From NCBI RefSeq assembly GCF_002352765.1, contig NZ_KZ293963.1, forward strand, positions 3,498,559 through 3,562,558: a DNA stretch of 64,000 bases, in the 5' to 3' direction. The stretch is from Alteribacter populi (lineage in GTDB: Bacteria > Bacillota > Bacilli > Bacillales > Salisediminibacteriaceae). Shown piece after piece: positions 25,503 through 33,223 of this stretch; the first letter of the stretch is position 1; each line of letters begins with the position of its first letter. A program made the position numbers and the translations under genes. The notes below the pieces were generated by a model. It had not been told where the DNA came from. It made no database searches and saw only the letters and a list, made by a program, of their open reading frames with translations.

Positions 25503-26267
25503 TTACGGCTTTGCTATGATTAGTCGCATCGCACAGGTGAAACTAGACTTCTTTCTATACTTTCCATATTTCTTATCCCATTTACCTGATTTAAGGTCAT
25601 CTGAAAGAGCTTTTACCAATTTATCTTCAACTCCCTCAGGTAAAAATCGCCATGCTGACTGTGATAATCGCACTTCTTTTTTTAAAAAAGCTTCGGGTCG
25701 CCCGTAAAAAGCTTCTTGAAAGCCGTCTACACAGTCAAAAGGGACTGGAATAGGCTGAACTTCGCACTTTCCTCCAAGTGCATTTGTAATGGATTTTATT
25801 GTAGGGTAACGTGACTTTTCTACCTCAATTAATTCCGGAAAGTAATGTGCATTCCAAAATTCATTCAGGGAGTCGGGATCAAACGTCATGATTACAACTT
25901 GGTCTCGGGTCACCCTTCTTAATTCTTGTAAACCTTTTCGCATGTCTGGCCAATGGTGAATCGTTACCATTGCCATAGAGGCATCGAAGGAATGATCATC
26001 AAAAGGCAATGAATCCGCTGTTCCAATGATTGCAGGTGCTTTTTGTGTTGTCTGACGTTGAGAACGCATTACCCGTGATGGCTCAACTGCTATGACGTAT
26101 CTGTCACCAGGCTCGTAAGAACCGGCTCCGGCTCCTACATTTAACACCGTTTTAGCAGAGCCTAAAGCGGCATAAACATATTCTGCTATTCTCGGGTCGG
26201 TTCGTCGGTGTCCAGAATATTGATGTCCGTGTTCGTCATAATTGAAAGCGGGATTTTCGATTTCCAT
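25503..26267 (-). CDS. Class I SAM-dependent methyltransferase
   Basis: A 254-residue methyltransferase of the Methyltransf_11/UbiE-like type: motif I VLNVGAGAGSYEP (about 41-53), an acidic residue after strand 2 (VIAVEPS), then motif around SFDASMAMVTIHHW. The substrate cannot be read from sequence. It faces the TRAP operon and shares no operon with hpaF; probably an independent gene. Confidence 0.78.
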   Translation of the reverse strand: MEIENPAFNYDEHGHQYSGHRRTDPRIAEYVYAALGSAKTVLNVGAGAGSYEPGDRYVIAVEPSRVMRSQRQTTQKAPAIIGTADSLPFDDHSFDASMAMVTIHHWPDMRKGLQELRRVTRDQVVIMTFDPDSLNEFWNAHYFPELIEVEKSRYPTIKSITNALGGKCEVQPIPVPFDCVDGFQEAFYGRPEAFLKKEVRLSQSAWRFLPEGVEDKLVKALSDDLKSGKWDKKYGKYRKKSSFTCAMRLIIAKP

Positions 26268-26317
26268 AATCGATTTGCACTCCTTTATATAAAACGAAGT
26301 AAGGATTCTGTGAGGGC

Positions 26318-26494
26318 CTAAGATTTAGGGGTCTGTCTCTGCTCGATTTTATGGATGATCAAAACCGCTGTCACCCCGGCAAGAATGAGTCCGTTTCCGA
26401 CTTTGGATTCAAGTAAAGAAGGGTTAAAAATAGAAAAAATCGTGAAGATAACAACCGGTATCATTACGATGAATTGGAGTGTTCGTAAGGTCAT
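26318..26494 (-). CDS. Small two-helix membrane protein, unknown function
   Basis: Fifty-eight residues with two hydrophobic segments (about 6-25 and 33-48) and a charged tail ending KIEQRQTPKS. The start at 26494 follows AAAGGAGA; a longer frame from 26545 would begin inside a hairpin. It lies downstream of hpaF beyond that hairpin. No family recognised. Confidence 0.6.
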   Translation of the reverse strand: MTLRTLQFIVMIPVVIFTIFSIFNPSLLESKVGNGLILAGVTAVLIIHKIEQRQTPKS

Positions 26495-26517
26495 GTAGAA
26501 ATCTCCTTTTAGAAGTG

Positions 26518-26562
26518 AAGGGAGTCTCAAAAGGTCAAAAGCCAACCTTTCAAGACTCCCTT
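26518..26562 (-). terminator. Hairpin just after hpaF
   Basis: AAGGGAGTCT (26518-26527) pairs with AGACTCCCTT (26553-26562), and AAAGGT with ACCTTT inside it. It begins two bases after the hpaF stop. There is no T-run in the minus direction, so it may protect the mRNA 3' end or attenuate read-through into the small membrane gene. Confidence 0.55.
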
Positions 26563-26563
26563 C

Positions 26564-26947
26564 TCATTTGTACCGTTTATGGATGTTGTTTTTCTTATAC
26601 GTACCAGCTTCACTGAACTCGAACAATTCAAGGGACAGAGCCAGGTACCGTTTTTCGAACACATCATTGAAATGGTCACTCACAACGGTAAACAGTGCTT
26701 CACAAGTGTCTTTTTTATCATCTTCAGATCGCCCGCCACCCATTTTTACTGTCACATGAACAAAGGCATCGTCTTCGGTGTCATCTGCTACAATGTAATC
26801 GTGAAGTTCAATGGCACGAGAGCGTACCCCGCCAACAGGAAAGGTGTGAGGGCGGCCAATGAACACGTTATTTATCTTTTTTAACAACGAACGAATGTCG
26901 GTTTCAGCTTTCAAGTTCTCAGTGTATTCGACAATGATATGTGGCAT
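26564..26947 (-). CDS. hpaF: 5-carboxymethyl-2-hydroxymuconate delta-isomerase
   Basis: A 127-residue CHMI of the tautomerase superfamily, starting Met-Pro so that Pro-1 becomes the catalytic base after Met removal. PHIIVEYTENL at the N-terminus, GGVRSRAIELHDY (39-51) and HVTVKMGGGRS (64-74) match the family. It isomerises 5-carboxymethyl-2-hydroxymuconate to 5-oxopent-3-ene-1,2,5-tricarboxylate. AAAGGAGCATCTT precedes the ATG. It is the last pathway gene of a minus-strand operon with the two HpaG-like genes. Confidence 0.9.
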   Translation of the reverse strand: MPHIIVEYTENLKAETDIRSLLKKINNVFIGRPHTFPVGGVRSRAIELHDYIVADDTEDDAFVHVTVKMGGGRSEDDKKDTCEALFTVVSDHFNDVFEKRYLALSLELFEFSEAGTYKKNNIHKRYK

Positions 26948-26986
26948 AAGATGCTCCTTTCGTTTACAAATCTACTCTCCGGCACT

Positions 26987-27736
26987 TTACTCAGAATCGC
27001 CACCCATAATCGTATTCGATAACTTGCCGAGGCCTTCAATTTCGGTTACGACTTCATCTCCGCAAGCGACATTCACGGTTCCTTTCGGTGTGCCGGTTAA
27101 GATAATATCCCCTTCGCTAAGCGTCATAAAGCTGCTCAAATATTCAATAAGCTGTGGAATATCAAATATCATGTTTTCTGTCGTACCTTCTTGGGTGAGC
27201 TCACCGTTGACGTAGGTGCGAAGCTTAAGGTTCATTGGGTCCGGAATGTCTTTTGCATCGACGAACCAAGGACCGAGTGGTGTACAGTGATCTCGATTTT
27301 TTACCCTTAGGTTCGGCCGGTAATAGTTTTCAAGATAGTCACGAAAAGCATAATCATTAGCAATTGTATAGCCTGATACATAATCATAGGCGTCTTCTTG
27401 CTTTACATTCCGGGCTGTTTTTCCGATGACAACGGCTAGCTCACATTCGTAGTGCATGAAGGTTACATCAGACGGGCGGTGGGTTTGTCCGCGGTGACCG
27501 ACGAACGTATTCGGCCCTTTTAAAAAGACAAGTGGTTCGGTTGGCGCGTTAAAGGCTAGTTCACTAGCATGATCTGCATAATTAAGACCAAGAGCAAAAA
27601 CGGTTTGTGGCTCAAGAGGGGTGAGCCATTGGACTTCTTCTTCTGATACAGTGCGACCATCTTGTAAGATCAGTTGCCCGTTTTCTTCTCTTCCTTCGTG
27701 GATCGCTCCGGCATATACAACGCGTGCAGTTTTCAT
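26987..27736 (-). CDS. HpaG C-terminal-type subunit (2-hydroxyhepta-2,4-diene-1,7-dioate isomerase)
   Basis: A 249-residue FAH-family protein with an intact metal site: E97 and E99 in HYECELAVVIG and D128 in IANDYAFRD; GDIILTGTPKGT is near the C-terminus. It corresponds to the C-terminal half of the two-domain E. coli HpaG. Its ATG overlaps the stop of the upstream HpaG-like gene by one base (TAATG), so the two halves are translationally coupled and probably form one complex performing decarboxylation and isomerisation of 5-oxopent-3-ene-1,2,5-tricarboxylate. Confidence 0.87.
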   Translation of the reverse strand: MKTARVVYAGAIHEGREENGQLILQDGRTVSEEEVQWLTPLEPQTVFALGLNYADHASELAFNAPTEPLVFLKGPNTFVGHRGQTHRPSDVTFMHYECELAVVIGKTARNVKQEDAYDYVSGYTIANDYAFRDYLENYYRPNLRVKNRDHCTPLGPWFVDAKDIPDPMNLKLRTYVNGELTQEGTTENMIFDIPQLIEYLSSFMTLSEGDIILTGTPKGTVNVACGDEVVTEIEGLGKLSNTIMGGDSE

Positions 27737-28530
27737 TAGCGGTTCCCTCCTTTAAGCGGAATTTCTTGTTCTGGTAAAATTGTATTTTCGAGAAAGCCTG
27801 CTCCGTCAATTTCAATACGGACGTGATCGTAGGCTTGGACTAATGGCGCGTCCTCAGCAACACCAATGAGAAGAGTGTCTCCTTGGTAAAGAGTCATGAA
27901 TTCGGTAATGTCTTCAAGTAATTGTTCTACAGAGCGGATGAGGTTCGCGGTCGTATTTTCCTGGACGAGTTTACCGTTAACCCACGTGCGGATCGAGACG
28001 CTGTTAGGAGATTCAAACGAGTCTTTTTCAACAATCCACGGCCCCATTGGGCAAAAACCGTCTCGGGAGCGGTGTTTGACCGCTGGACGAAACACACTTT
28101 CGTGAGGAACGGTCACGTCATTTACGACTGTATAACCCATAACGTAATCTAAAGCGCTTTCTTTTTTTAGTTTAGTAGCGGTTTTTCCGATCACGATGCC
28201 GAGAGTGGCTCCCGTTTGAATGAATTCTATGTTTTTTGGAAGAGGAATGGGCTGTTTGTGACTCGTGTGGGTATTCCTCGGTTTTATGTAAAGAACAGGT
28301 GCCTGTGGAGGCTGGTTGTATGGGTCTTGATTTACAGCGTCACCTAGTTTAGCAAGCTCTCCTTTATAGTTTAAAAGTGTCCCGTAAACAGTGCCTGTGA
28401 CGGGTGTCTCGTACTGTAATTCTTCCATGTTCCGTTGGATACCTTGATAAAAAATACTAGACTTTGATTGATCGAGTGATGCAATTACATCATCACGTTG
28501 ACCAGATAGTTTTACTCTGACTTTTTGCAT
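27736..28530 (-). CDS. HpaG N-terminal-type subunit (5-oxopent-3-ene-1,2,5-tricarboxylate decarboxylase)
   Basis: A 264-residue FAH-family protein resembling the N-terminal half of HpaG. At the usual E-x-E metal motif it has GATLGIVIG (107-115), so the metal ligands are missing, although NDVTVPHE and the GDTLLIGVAEDAP C-terminal motif recall the fold. The start at 28530 has GAGGAG eight bases upstream; the GTG at 28539 is too close to it. First gene of the minus-strand operon. Assignment as the decarboxylase partner is by homology to fused HpaG and by context. Confidence 0.82.
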   Translation of the reverse strand: MQKVRVKLSGQRDDVIASLDQSKSSIFYQGIQRNMEELQYETPVTGTVYGTLLNYKGELAKLGDAVNQDPYNQPPQAPVLYIKPRNTHTSHKQPIPLPKNIEFIQTGATLGIVIGKTATKLKKESALDYVMGYTVVNDVTVPHESVFRPAVKHRSRDGFCPMGPWIVEKDSFESPNSVSIRTWVNGKLVQENTTANLIRSVEQLLEDITEFMTLYQGDTLLIGVAEDAPLVQAYDHVRIEIDGAGFLENTILPEQEIPLKGGNR

Positions 28531-28610
28531 AAAATTCACTCCTCATTTTTCTGAATGTTCTATCTTCTATTTTATCATATGAAAAGGTTTTGTTGTGCGA
28601 ATGACTTTTT

Positions 28611-28639
28611 TTGTGTGCTTTGTTGAAACTTGTTATAAT
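28611..28639 (+). promoter_or_regulatory. Sigma-A promoter of the nitroreductase gene
   Basis: TTGTGT (28611-28616) and TATAAT (28634-28639) are 17 bp apart. The leader to the ATG at 28685 is about 40 nt and includes GGGGGAG. Confidence 0.6.
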
Positions 28640-28684
28640 TATGTAATGTAAATTTATTCACTTGATTCAGGGGGAGTTGACATT

Positions 28685-29323
28685 ATGTCTATGAAAAAAC
28701 AACAAGACTTAGGTCTTTTTCAAACAATAAACGAGCGTCACTCTGTACGTAAATATGATCCGGAGGCGACGATTCCTGAAGAGGAATTGACTGAAATATT
28801 AGAGGCTGCGTCAAAAGCGCCTTCATCTTGGAACTTGCAACATTGGAAGTTTCTCGTTGTTGATGATCCGAAGAAAAAAGAACAGCTTTTGCCAATCGCT
28901 TACAACCAGCAGCAAATCGTTGATAGTGCGGCAGTTATCGCTGTTTTAGGTGATGTACAAGCGAATGAAAATGCTGAAGATGTCTATCAAGGCGCTGTCG
29001 ATAATGGCTTTATGACGGAACAAGTGAGAGACACACTCGTCGGGCAAATCAACAAAGCGTATGAAGGGGATACACCTTTTCCTCGCGATGAAGCTTTCTT
29101 AAACGCATCTCTTGCTTCGATGAATCTAATGCTTGCAGCGAAAGCAAAAGGATACGACACTTGTCCAATGGGTGGCTTCCAGCGTGGGGCCTTCGTAAAA
29201 GAGTTCAATGTACCAGAACGTTACGTACCTGTCATGCTCTTAACGGTCGGGAAAGCAGCAAAACCTGCTCACCAATCTGCACGCTTTGACCTGGAAAAAG
29301 TCGTTGTAAAGAACACATTTTAG
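28685..29323 (+). CDS. Nitroreductase-family FMN oxidoreductase
   Basis: A 212-residue nitroreductase-fold protein with the N-terminal RHSVRKYDP FMN-phosphate motif and APSSWNLQHWKF (about 45-56). It resembles B. subtilis MhqN/YodC, FMN enzymes induced by quinones and catechols. This would suit detoxification of quinones formed from homoprotocatechuate, but its own promoter and terminator make it a single-gene unit, so a link is only suggested by proximity. Confidence 0.83.
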   Translation: MSMKKQQDLGLFQTINERHSVRKYDPEATIPEEELTEILEAASKAPSSWNLQHWKFLVVDDPKKKEQLLPIAYNQQQIVDSAAVIAVLGDVQANENAEDVYQGAVDNGFMTEQVRDTLVGQINKAYEGDTPFPRDEAFLNASLASMNLMLAAKAKGYDTCPMGGFQRGAFVKEFNVPERYVPVMLLTVGKAAKPAHQSARFDLEKVVVKNTF

Positions 29324-29341
29324 TAGTTTGTCTATTTTTCT

Positions 29342-29387
29342 AGGGCTCTGCCTCTGAACGGTCGTTCAGGGACAGAGCCCTCTCTTT
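29342..29387 (+). terminator. Terminator after the nitroreductase gene
   Basis: AGGGCTCTG (29342-29350) pairs with CAGAGCCCT (29373-29381), with inner CTGAAC/GTTCAG; a T-rich tail follows. It belongs to the same hairpin family as 38021-38060 and 39423-39460. Confidence 0.8.
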
Positions 29388-29460
29388 GTTGTTTGGAAGT
29401 TTTAAAACCCGGGGTGAGGGTAGTATTTACATAATGACCTTTCTTGGAGGTGCACGTACG

Positions 29461-29757
29461 ATGGCTAGAACTGTTGTTGCGGTAATGGACTCATTGGGGC
29501 AAAGGGAAGAAGTTTTCGGAGAGCTGCTAAGGGATAAAGGCTATTCAGAAAGTGATATTCATGTCATTTCTAAAGACGACGAGGAAGCGGATCGTTATGC
29601 ACGCTACTTTGAGCAAGGGAATTACGTCGTTACGGTTGATGTTGAAAAGGATCTTGGTAAGAAGCATAAACAAGACCCGGAGCATTTTGCAAAAAAGCAC
29701 GAATCTATCGCAGATCAAGGGCACTATCCGCATCATCATATGAAGCGAGGGATGTAA
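29461..29757 (+). CDS. Small protein resembling YflT-type general stress proteins
   Basis: Ninety-eight residues. The N-terminus ARTVVAVMDSLGQREEVFGE followed by LRDKGYSESDIHVISKDD recalls the YflT/general stress protein 17M domain; the C-terminus is His/Lys rich. The start at 29461 follows TTGGAGGTG. No promoter for SigB was identified with confidence. Function is unknown; the family resemblance is tentative. Confidence 0.6.
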   Translation: MARTVVAVMDSLGQREEVFGELLRDKGYSESDIHVISKDDEEADRYARYFEQGNYVVTVDVEKDLGKKHKQDPEHFAKKHESIADQGHYPHHHMKRGM

Positions 29758-29795
29758 CCGCGGATTGCCCGCTACTTTAGTTAAATAGCTAATTT

Positions 29796-29828
29796 GCCTG
29801 GTATCTTCTTTTAGATATCAGGCTTTTT
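29796..29828 (+). terminator. Terminator after the small stress-like gene
   Basis: GCCTGGTATCT (29796-29806) pairs with AGATATCAGGC (29813-29823) with one wobble, then TTTTT. Confidence 0.88.
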
Positions 29829-29912
29829 CTTTGGGGAAAGAGCGATCCTGCTCATATTAAGGGGGCCGAACCAATGAACTGTTAAGCTTGGCAGTACTTA
29901 CGGCAGAGCGTG

Positions 29913-29975
29913 AATAACCAGATTAAAAAGCAGTTTGACTAGAAAAAGAGCCTAGTTGACCAGATCCCACCCACT
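29913..29975 (+). repeat. 21-bp phased repeat, three units
   Basis: Units begin at 29913, 29934 and 29955 with cores AATAACCAGA, TTTGACTAGA and GTTGACCAGA, each followed by 11 variable bases. Same period and core as the array at 52923. The rest of the 29829-30092 gap shows no gene. Confidence 0.78.
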
Positions 29976-30092
29976 CCCAACGAGCAGGCATAACCAAAGC
30001 GGGCTAATCCAATGTGTAGTAAGATGAAGAAAGGTTTAACAGGCGGTATTCATTGCTGTGAAGACATACACCTAGAACAGGACGGGATTCAA

Positions 30093-30827
30093 ATGATATG
30101 GGAATTGCTTTTTATTTTTTTGATCATCTTAATTGGAGGTTTTGTTCAAGGGGCTAGTGGGTTTGGTTTAGGGCTCGTGGTCATGGGGTTTTTGCCTCTA
30201 ATGCTTACAATTAAAGAGAGTACGTTAATTGTGATTGCTTTATTACTTGTCGCTTCATTAAGTATACTTCGTAAAATCTATAAACATATTGAATTAAAAG
30301 GATTAATTATCGTTTTGAGCTCGGCTCTTGTTGGACGAGTGTGTGCTTTTTTTGTTTTGAATGCGTACGGGGAAATGGAGATTATGAAGCAGTGGCTGGG
30401 CTTCTTTTTAATCGGGATGGTCATTTATTTAGTATTAGATAAAAAGAAAAAGGACTCTTCAATTGGGATCAACCCTATAATTCCGATCATACTTGGGTTT
30501 CTTAGTGGGTTTGTTGGAGGCGTGTTTGCTGTAGGAGGCCCATTTATGGTGTTTTATTTCTTGATAGTCTACAAAGATAAGCTTAAATACAGTGCTAACC
30601 TGCAAGTGACGGTTGTTGTCACCACGTTGTTCTCCCTTATTTTGCATGGTTTGAACGGAGACTTTAATACTGGCTTTTATGTGTATTTCTTCGTAGGGGT
30701 TGTCGGTGTTTTTATTGGAACGAGTTTAGGTTTGAAATGGTTTGAAAAACTACCAAATAACGTGATTCGCAAATTTGCGATGATTTTAGTATTTATAGCT
30801 GCATTGAATTTAATTATATTCAGCTAG
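30093..30827 (+). CDS. TauE/SafE-family membrane permease
   Basis: A 244-residue protein with about eight hydrophobic segments. It has the family's repeated glycine-rich halves: GGFVQGASGFGLGLVVMGF near the N-terminus and GFLSGFVGGVFAVGGPFMVF near the middle. TauE/SafE proteins export small anionic compounds such as sulfite or organosulfonates. A longer frame from 30012 has an implausible hydrophilic extension; the ATG at 30093 is chosen, although its ribosome-binding site is weak. Substrate unknown. Confidence 0.78.
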   Translation: MIWELLFIFLIILIGGFVQGASGFGLGLVVMGFLPLMLTIKESTLIVIALLLVASLSILRKIYKHIELKGLIIVLSSALVGRVCAFFVLNAYGEMEIMKQWLGFFLIGMVIYLVLDKKKKDSSIGINPIIPIILGFLSGFVGGVFAVGGPFMVFYFLIVYKDKLKYSANLQVTVVVTTLFSLILHGLNGDFNTGFYVYFFVGVVGVFIGTSLGLKWFEKLPNNVIRKFAMILVFIAALNLIIFS

Positions 30828-30989
30828 ATTCGGAGTGGGGGTGTGTCTTACCCTCTTTGTTAAAATTCTGGAAAAGCTCTTTAGAGTTAACGAAATTTAT
30901 TAGTGGGCATGATATGATAGAACTAGTTTCAAGAGGTTGTGATTTTTTTAAAAGATACTGCAATAGATTGTATTTAGGAGGTAGTACTC

Positions 30990-31967
30990 GTGGAAAATAG
31001 AAAACAAGATTCAACGGTGGCACAGCCGTTTGTCGATAAAATTATTGAAAATGTAGAGAAGGTTGTTGTAGGAAAGCGTAGTGAAATTGAGCTAAGTTTA
31101 ATCGCGATGCTCAGTGGTGGGCACGTCCTTTTAGAGGATGTTCCAGGAGTTGGGAAAACGATGATGGTAAGAGCAATTGCTAAATCGTTAGGCGCTGATT
31201 TTAAACGAATTCAGTTTACGCCGGATCTCCTTCCTTCTGACGTGACGGGTGTTTCTGTGTTTAACCAGCAGACGATGGATTTTGTTTTCCGGCCAGGACC
31301 GGTGATGTCCAATGTCGTTTTAGCTGACGAAATTAACCGGACATCTCCGAAAACGCAGGCGGCTCTGTTAGAAGCGTTAGAAGAAGGAAGTGTGACGACC
31401 GACGGAATGACACGAGAGTTACAAGATCCCTTTTTTGTCATGGCTACTCAAAACCCGATTGAGTATGGCGGTACGTATCCGCTTCCTGAAGCGCAGCTCG
31501 ACCGGTTTTTGTTCAAATTTAAAATTGGTTACCCTTCTAAACGTGAAGAGCTTGAAGTTTTAAACCGTGTTGAAAAGAAGCATCCGATCGAGGCTTTAAA
31601 GGAAGTCCTTACCCTCGATGATTTACTGAACATGCAAAAAGAAGTGGTCAATGTTTATGTTGATGAAATGGTGAAAACGTACATTATTAATCTTGTAACT
31701 GCAACACGAAAGCACCACACGGTTTATTTAGGTGCTAGTCCTCGTGCTTCTATTGCGCTTATGAAGGCAGGACAAGCCTATGCTTATATGCAAAAACGGG
31801 ATTACGTCATTCCTGATGACATTAAGTTTTTGGCACCTTATGCATTAGGACATCGTATTCTCTTAAACTCGGATGCAAAACTTTCAAATTTAACCAATGA
31901 TCACGTGATCCGTGATGTCATTAAACAAGCAAATATTCCTGTTCAAAAGGAAGCTACTAAAGGATGA
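30990..31967 (+). CDS. yeaC: MoxR-family AAA+ ATPase
   Basis: A 325-residue AAA+ chaperone-like ATPase: Walker A EDVPGVGKT (about 49-57), Walker B VVLADEINR (about 108-116), then a sensor/arginine-finger region ATQNPIEYGGTYPLPEAQLD. GTG start after TTAGGAGG. In B. subtilis yeaC precedes yeaD and yebA, as here. It probably remodels or activates the transglutaminase-like membrane protein and DUF58 partner encoded downstream; the substrate is unknown. Confidence 0.92.
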   Translation: MENRKQDSTVAQPFVDKIIENVEKVVVGKRSEIELSLIAMLSGGHVLLEDVPGVGKTMMVRAIAKSLGADFKRIQFTPDLLPSDVTGVSVFNQQTMDFVFRPGPVMSNVVLADEINRTSPKTQAALLEALEEGSVTTDGMTRELQDPFFVMATQNPIEYGGTYPLPEAQLDRFLFKFKIGYPSKREELEVLNRVEKKHPIEALKEVLTLDDLLNMQKEVVNVYVDEMVKTYIINLVTATRKHHTVYLGASPRASIALMKAGQAYAYMQKRDYVIPDDIKFLAPYALGHRILLNSDAKLSNLTNDHVIRDVIKQANIPVQKEATKG

Positions 31968-33223
31968 GCTACCTGAAATCGGTGTACCTGGCAGTAAAAA
32001 AAGTGATGAAGCTTATTGCTCTAGTAGCAGTTGTTGTTGGAACGTTTAGCTATGCGATGTTTCAAGGCGGCTTTGTGAGCTGGTTTTTGTTTTATGCGGT
32101 AACAACGATTTTTGTCGTGATGCTTTTGTATATAGCGATTCCTTTAGGAGCTTTGGAAGTAACGAGATCTTTCGGACAGTCGGCTGCTGTTGCTGGTTCG
32201 AAAATGACAGTGACGGTAACCATCAAAAGAAAGTGGCCGTTTCCGTTTTTATACTTGGTCGTAGAAGATGAGATGGACGAAGGGTTGGAGAGACAGCTTG
32301 ATTGTTCTCCGAAAATGATTTTTTACCCGACCGTCAAAAAAGAATTGACATTTCAATATACGATTCCTTCGTTGAAGCGGGGGGAGTATGCATTTAAAGG
32401 GACTCGTTTAGAGACGAGTGATATGTTCGGGTTGTTTCAAAAACAAAAGTATGTAGCTGCTTCCGAGGACCTTCTTGTTTACCCGGATTATCATCACATT
32501 GAACGCTGGTCCGCTTATGAAAGGCACGATACCGAAACGCGGTTGTCGGCAGCTGATTTTGTAGAGGATGTAACGTCAGTTGCTGGGGCGAGGGAATATG
32601 TACCGGGGGACAAGTTAACGAGTATTGATTGGAAAGTGAGCGCTCGTGCGAATAAGCTCATGACGAAAGAGTTTGAGGAGTATATTGGGCAGAATTTCCT
32701 TATGGTCTTAAACGAGCGTGTAGCTGATTATCAGTCGGACACATTGGAGGCTTTTGAAAAAGGAATAGAGCTTATTACGTCAGTTGTAATGTACTCCCAT
32801 CGCAGACAGCTTCAGTATGGGCTTTGGTCAATGGGGGAGCATGTAACAAAATTCCCTTTGGATGCTGGTGCAGATCAGCAGCAGCGACTCGTTTATCATT
32901 TGGCAAAAGTGAAAGCGACAAGGACAGGGGACTTTGAAGCGCGCTTTCGTGAAGAAAGTGATCAAATCCCAAAAGGAACATCGTTCATTTTAGTTACAAC
33001 GGAATTAAGTGATGAACTTCTTAACCGTGTGAAAATTTTGTTAAGCAGACGTGTACAGGTGTATGTTTGCTTAATGGTGACAAAAGTGGACCGGGACCCT
33101 TGGGAGAAAGAACGCTTTTATGAACTAAAGCGGCAAGGGGCCGTGACTTATATGATTTCAGACGGTAATTTATCAGACGCGATCTCTACAAATGAAGGTG
33201 AGCGCTATGAAACGATTCGATAA
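31964..33223 (+). CDS. yeaD: DUF58-domain protein
   Basis: A 419-residue protein with two N-terminal membrane segments (about 15-57), a beta-rich middle region and the DUF58 motif REYVPGDKLTSIDWKVSARA (about 209-228), which is related to von Willebrand A domains. It overlaps the MoxR gene by four bases (ATGA) and the next gene by 17 bases. The MoxR-DUF58-transglutaminase trio is a widely conserved module. Confidence 0.92.
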   Translation: MSYLKSVYLAVKKVMKLIALVAVVVGTFSYAMFQGGFVSWFLFYAVTTIFVVMLLYIAIPLGALEVTRSFGQSAAVAGSKMTVTVTIKRKWPFPFLYLVVEDEMDEGLERQLDCSPKMIFYPTVKKELTFQYTIPSLKRGEYAFKGTRLETSDMFGLFQKQKYVAASEDLLVYPDYHHIERWSAYERHDTETRLSAADFVEDVTSVAGAREYVPGDKLTSIDWKVSARANKLMTKEFEEYIGQNFLMVLNERVADYQSDTLEAFEKGIELITSVVMYSHRRQLQYGLWSMGEHVTKFPLDAGADQQQRLVYHLAKVKATRTGDFEARFREESDQIPKGTSFILVTTELSDELLNRVKILLSRRVQVYVCLMVTKVDRDPWEKERFYELKRQGAVTYMISDGNLSDAISTNEGERYETIR

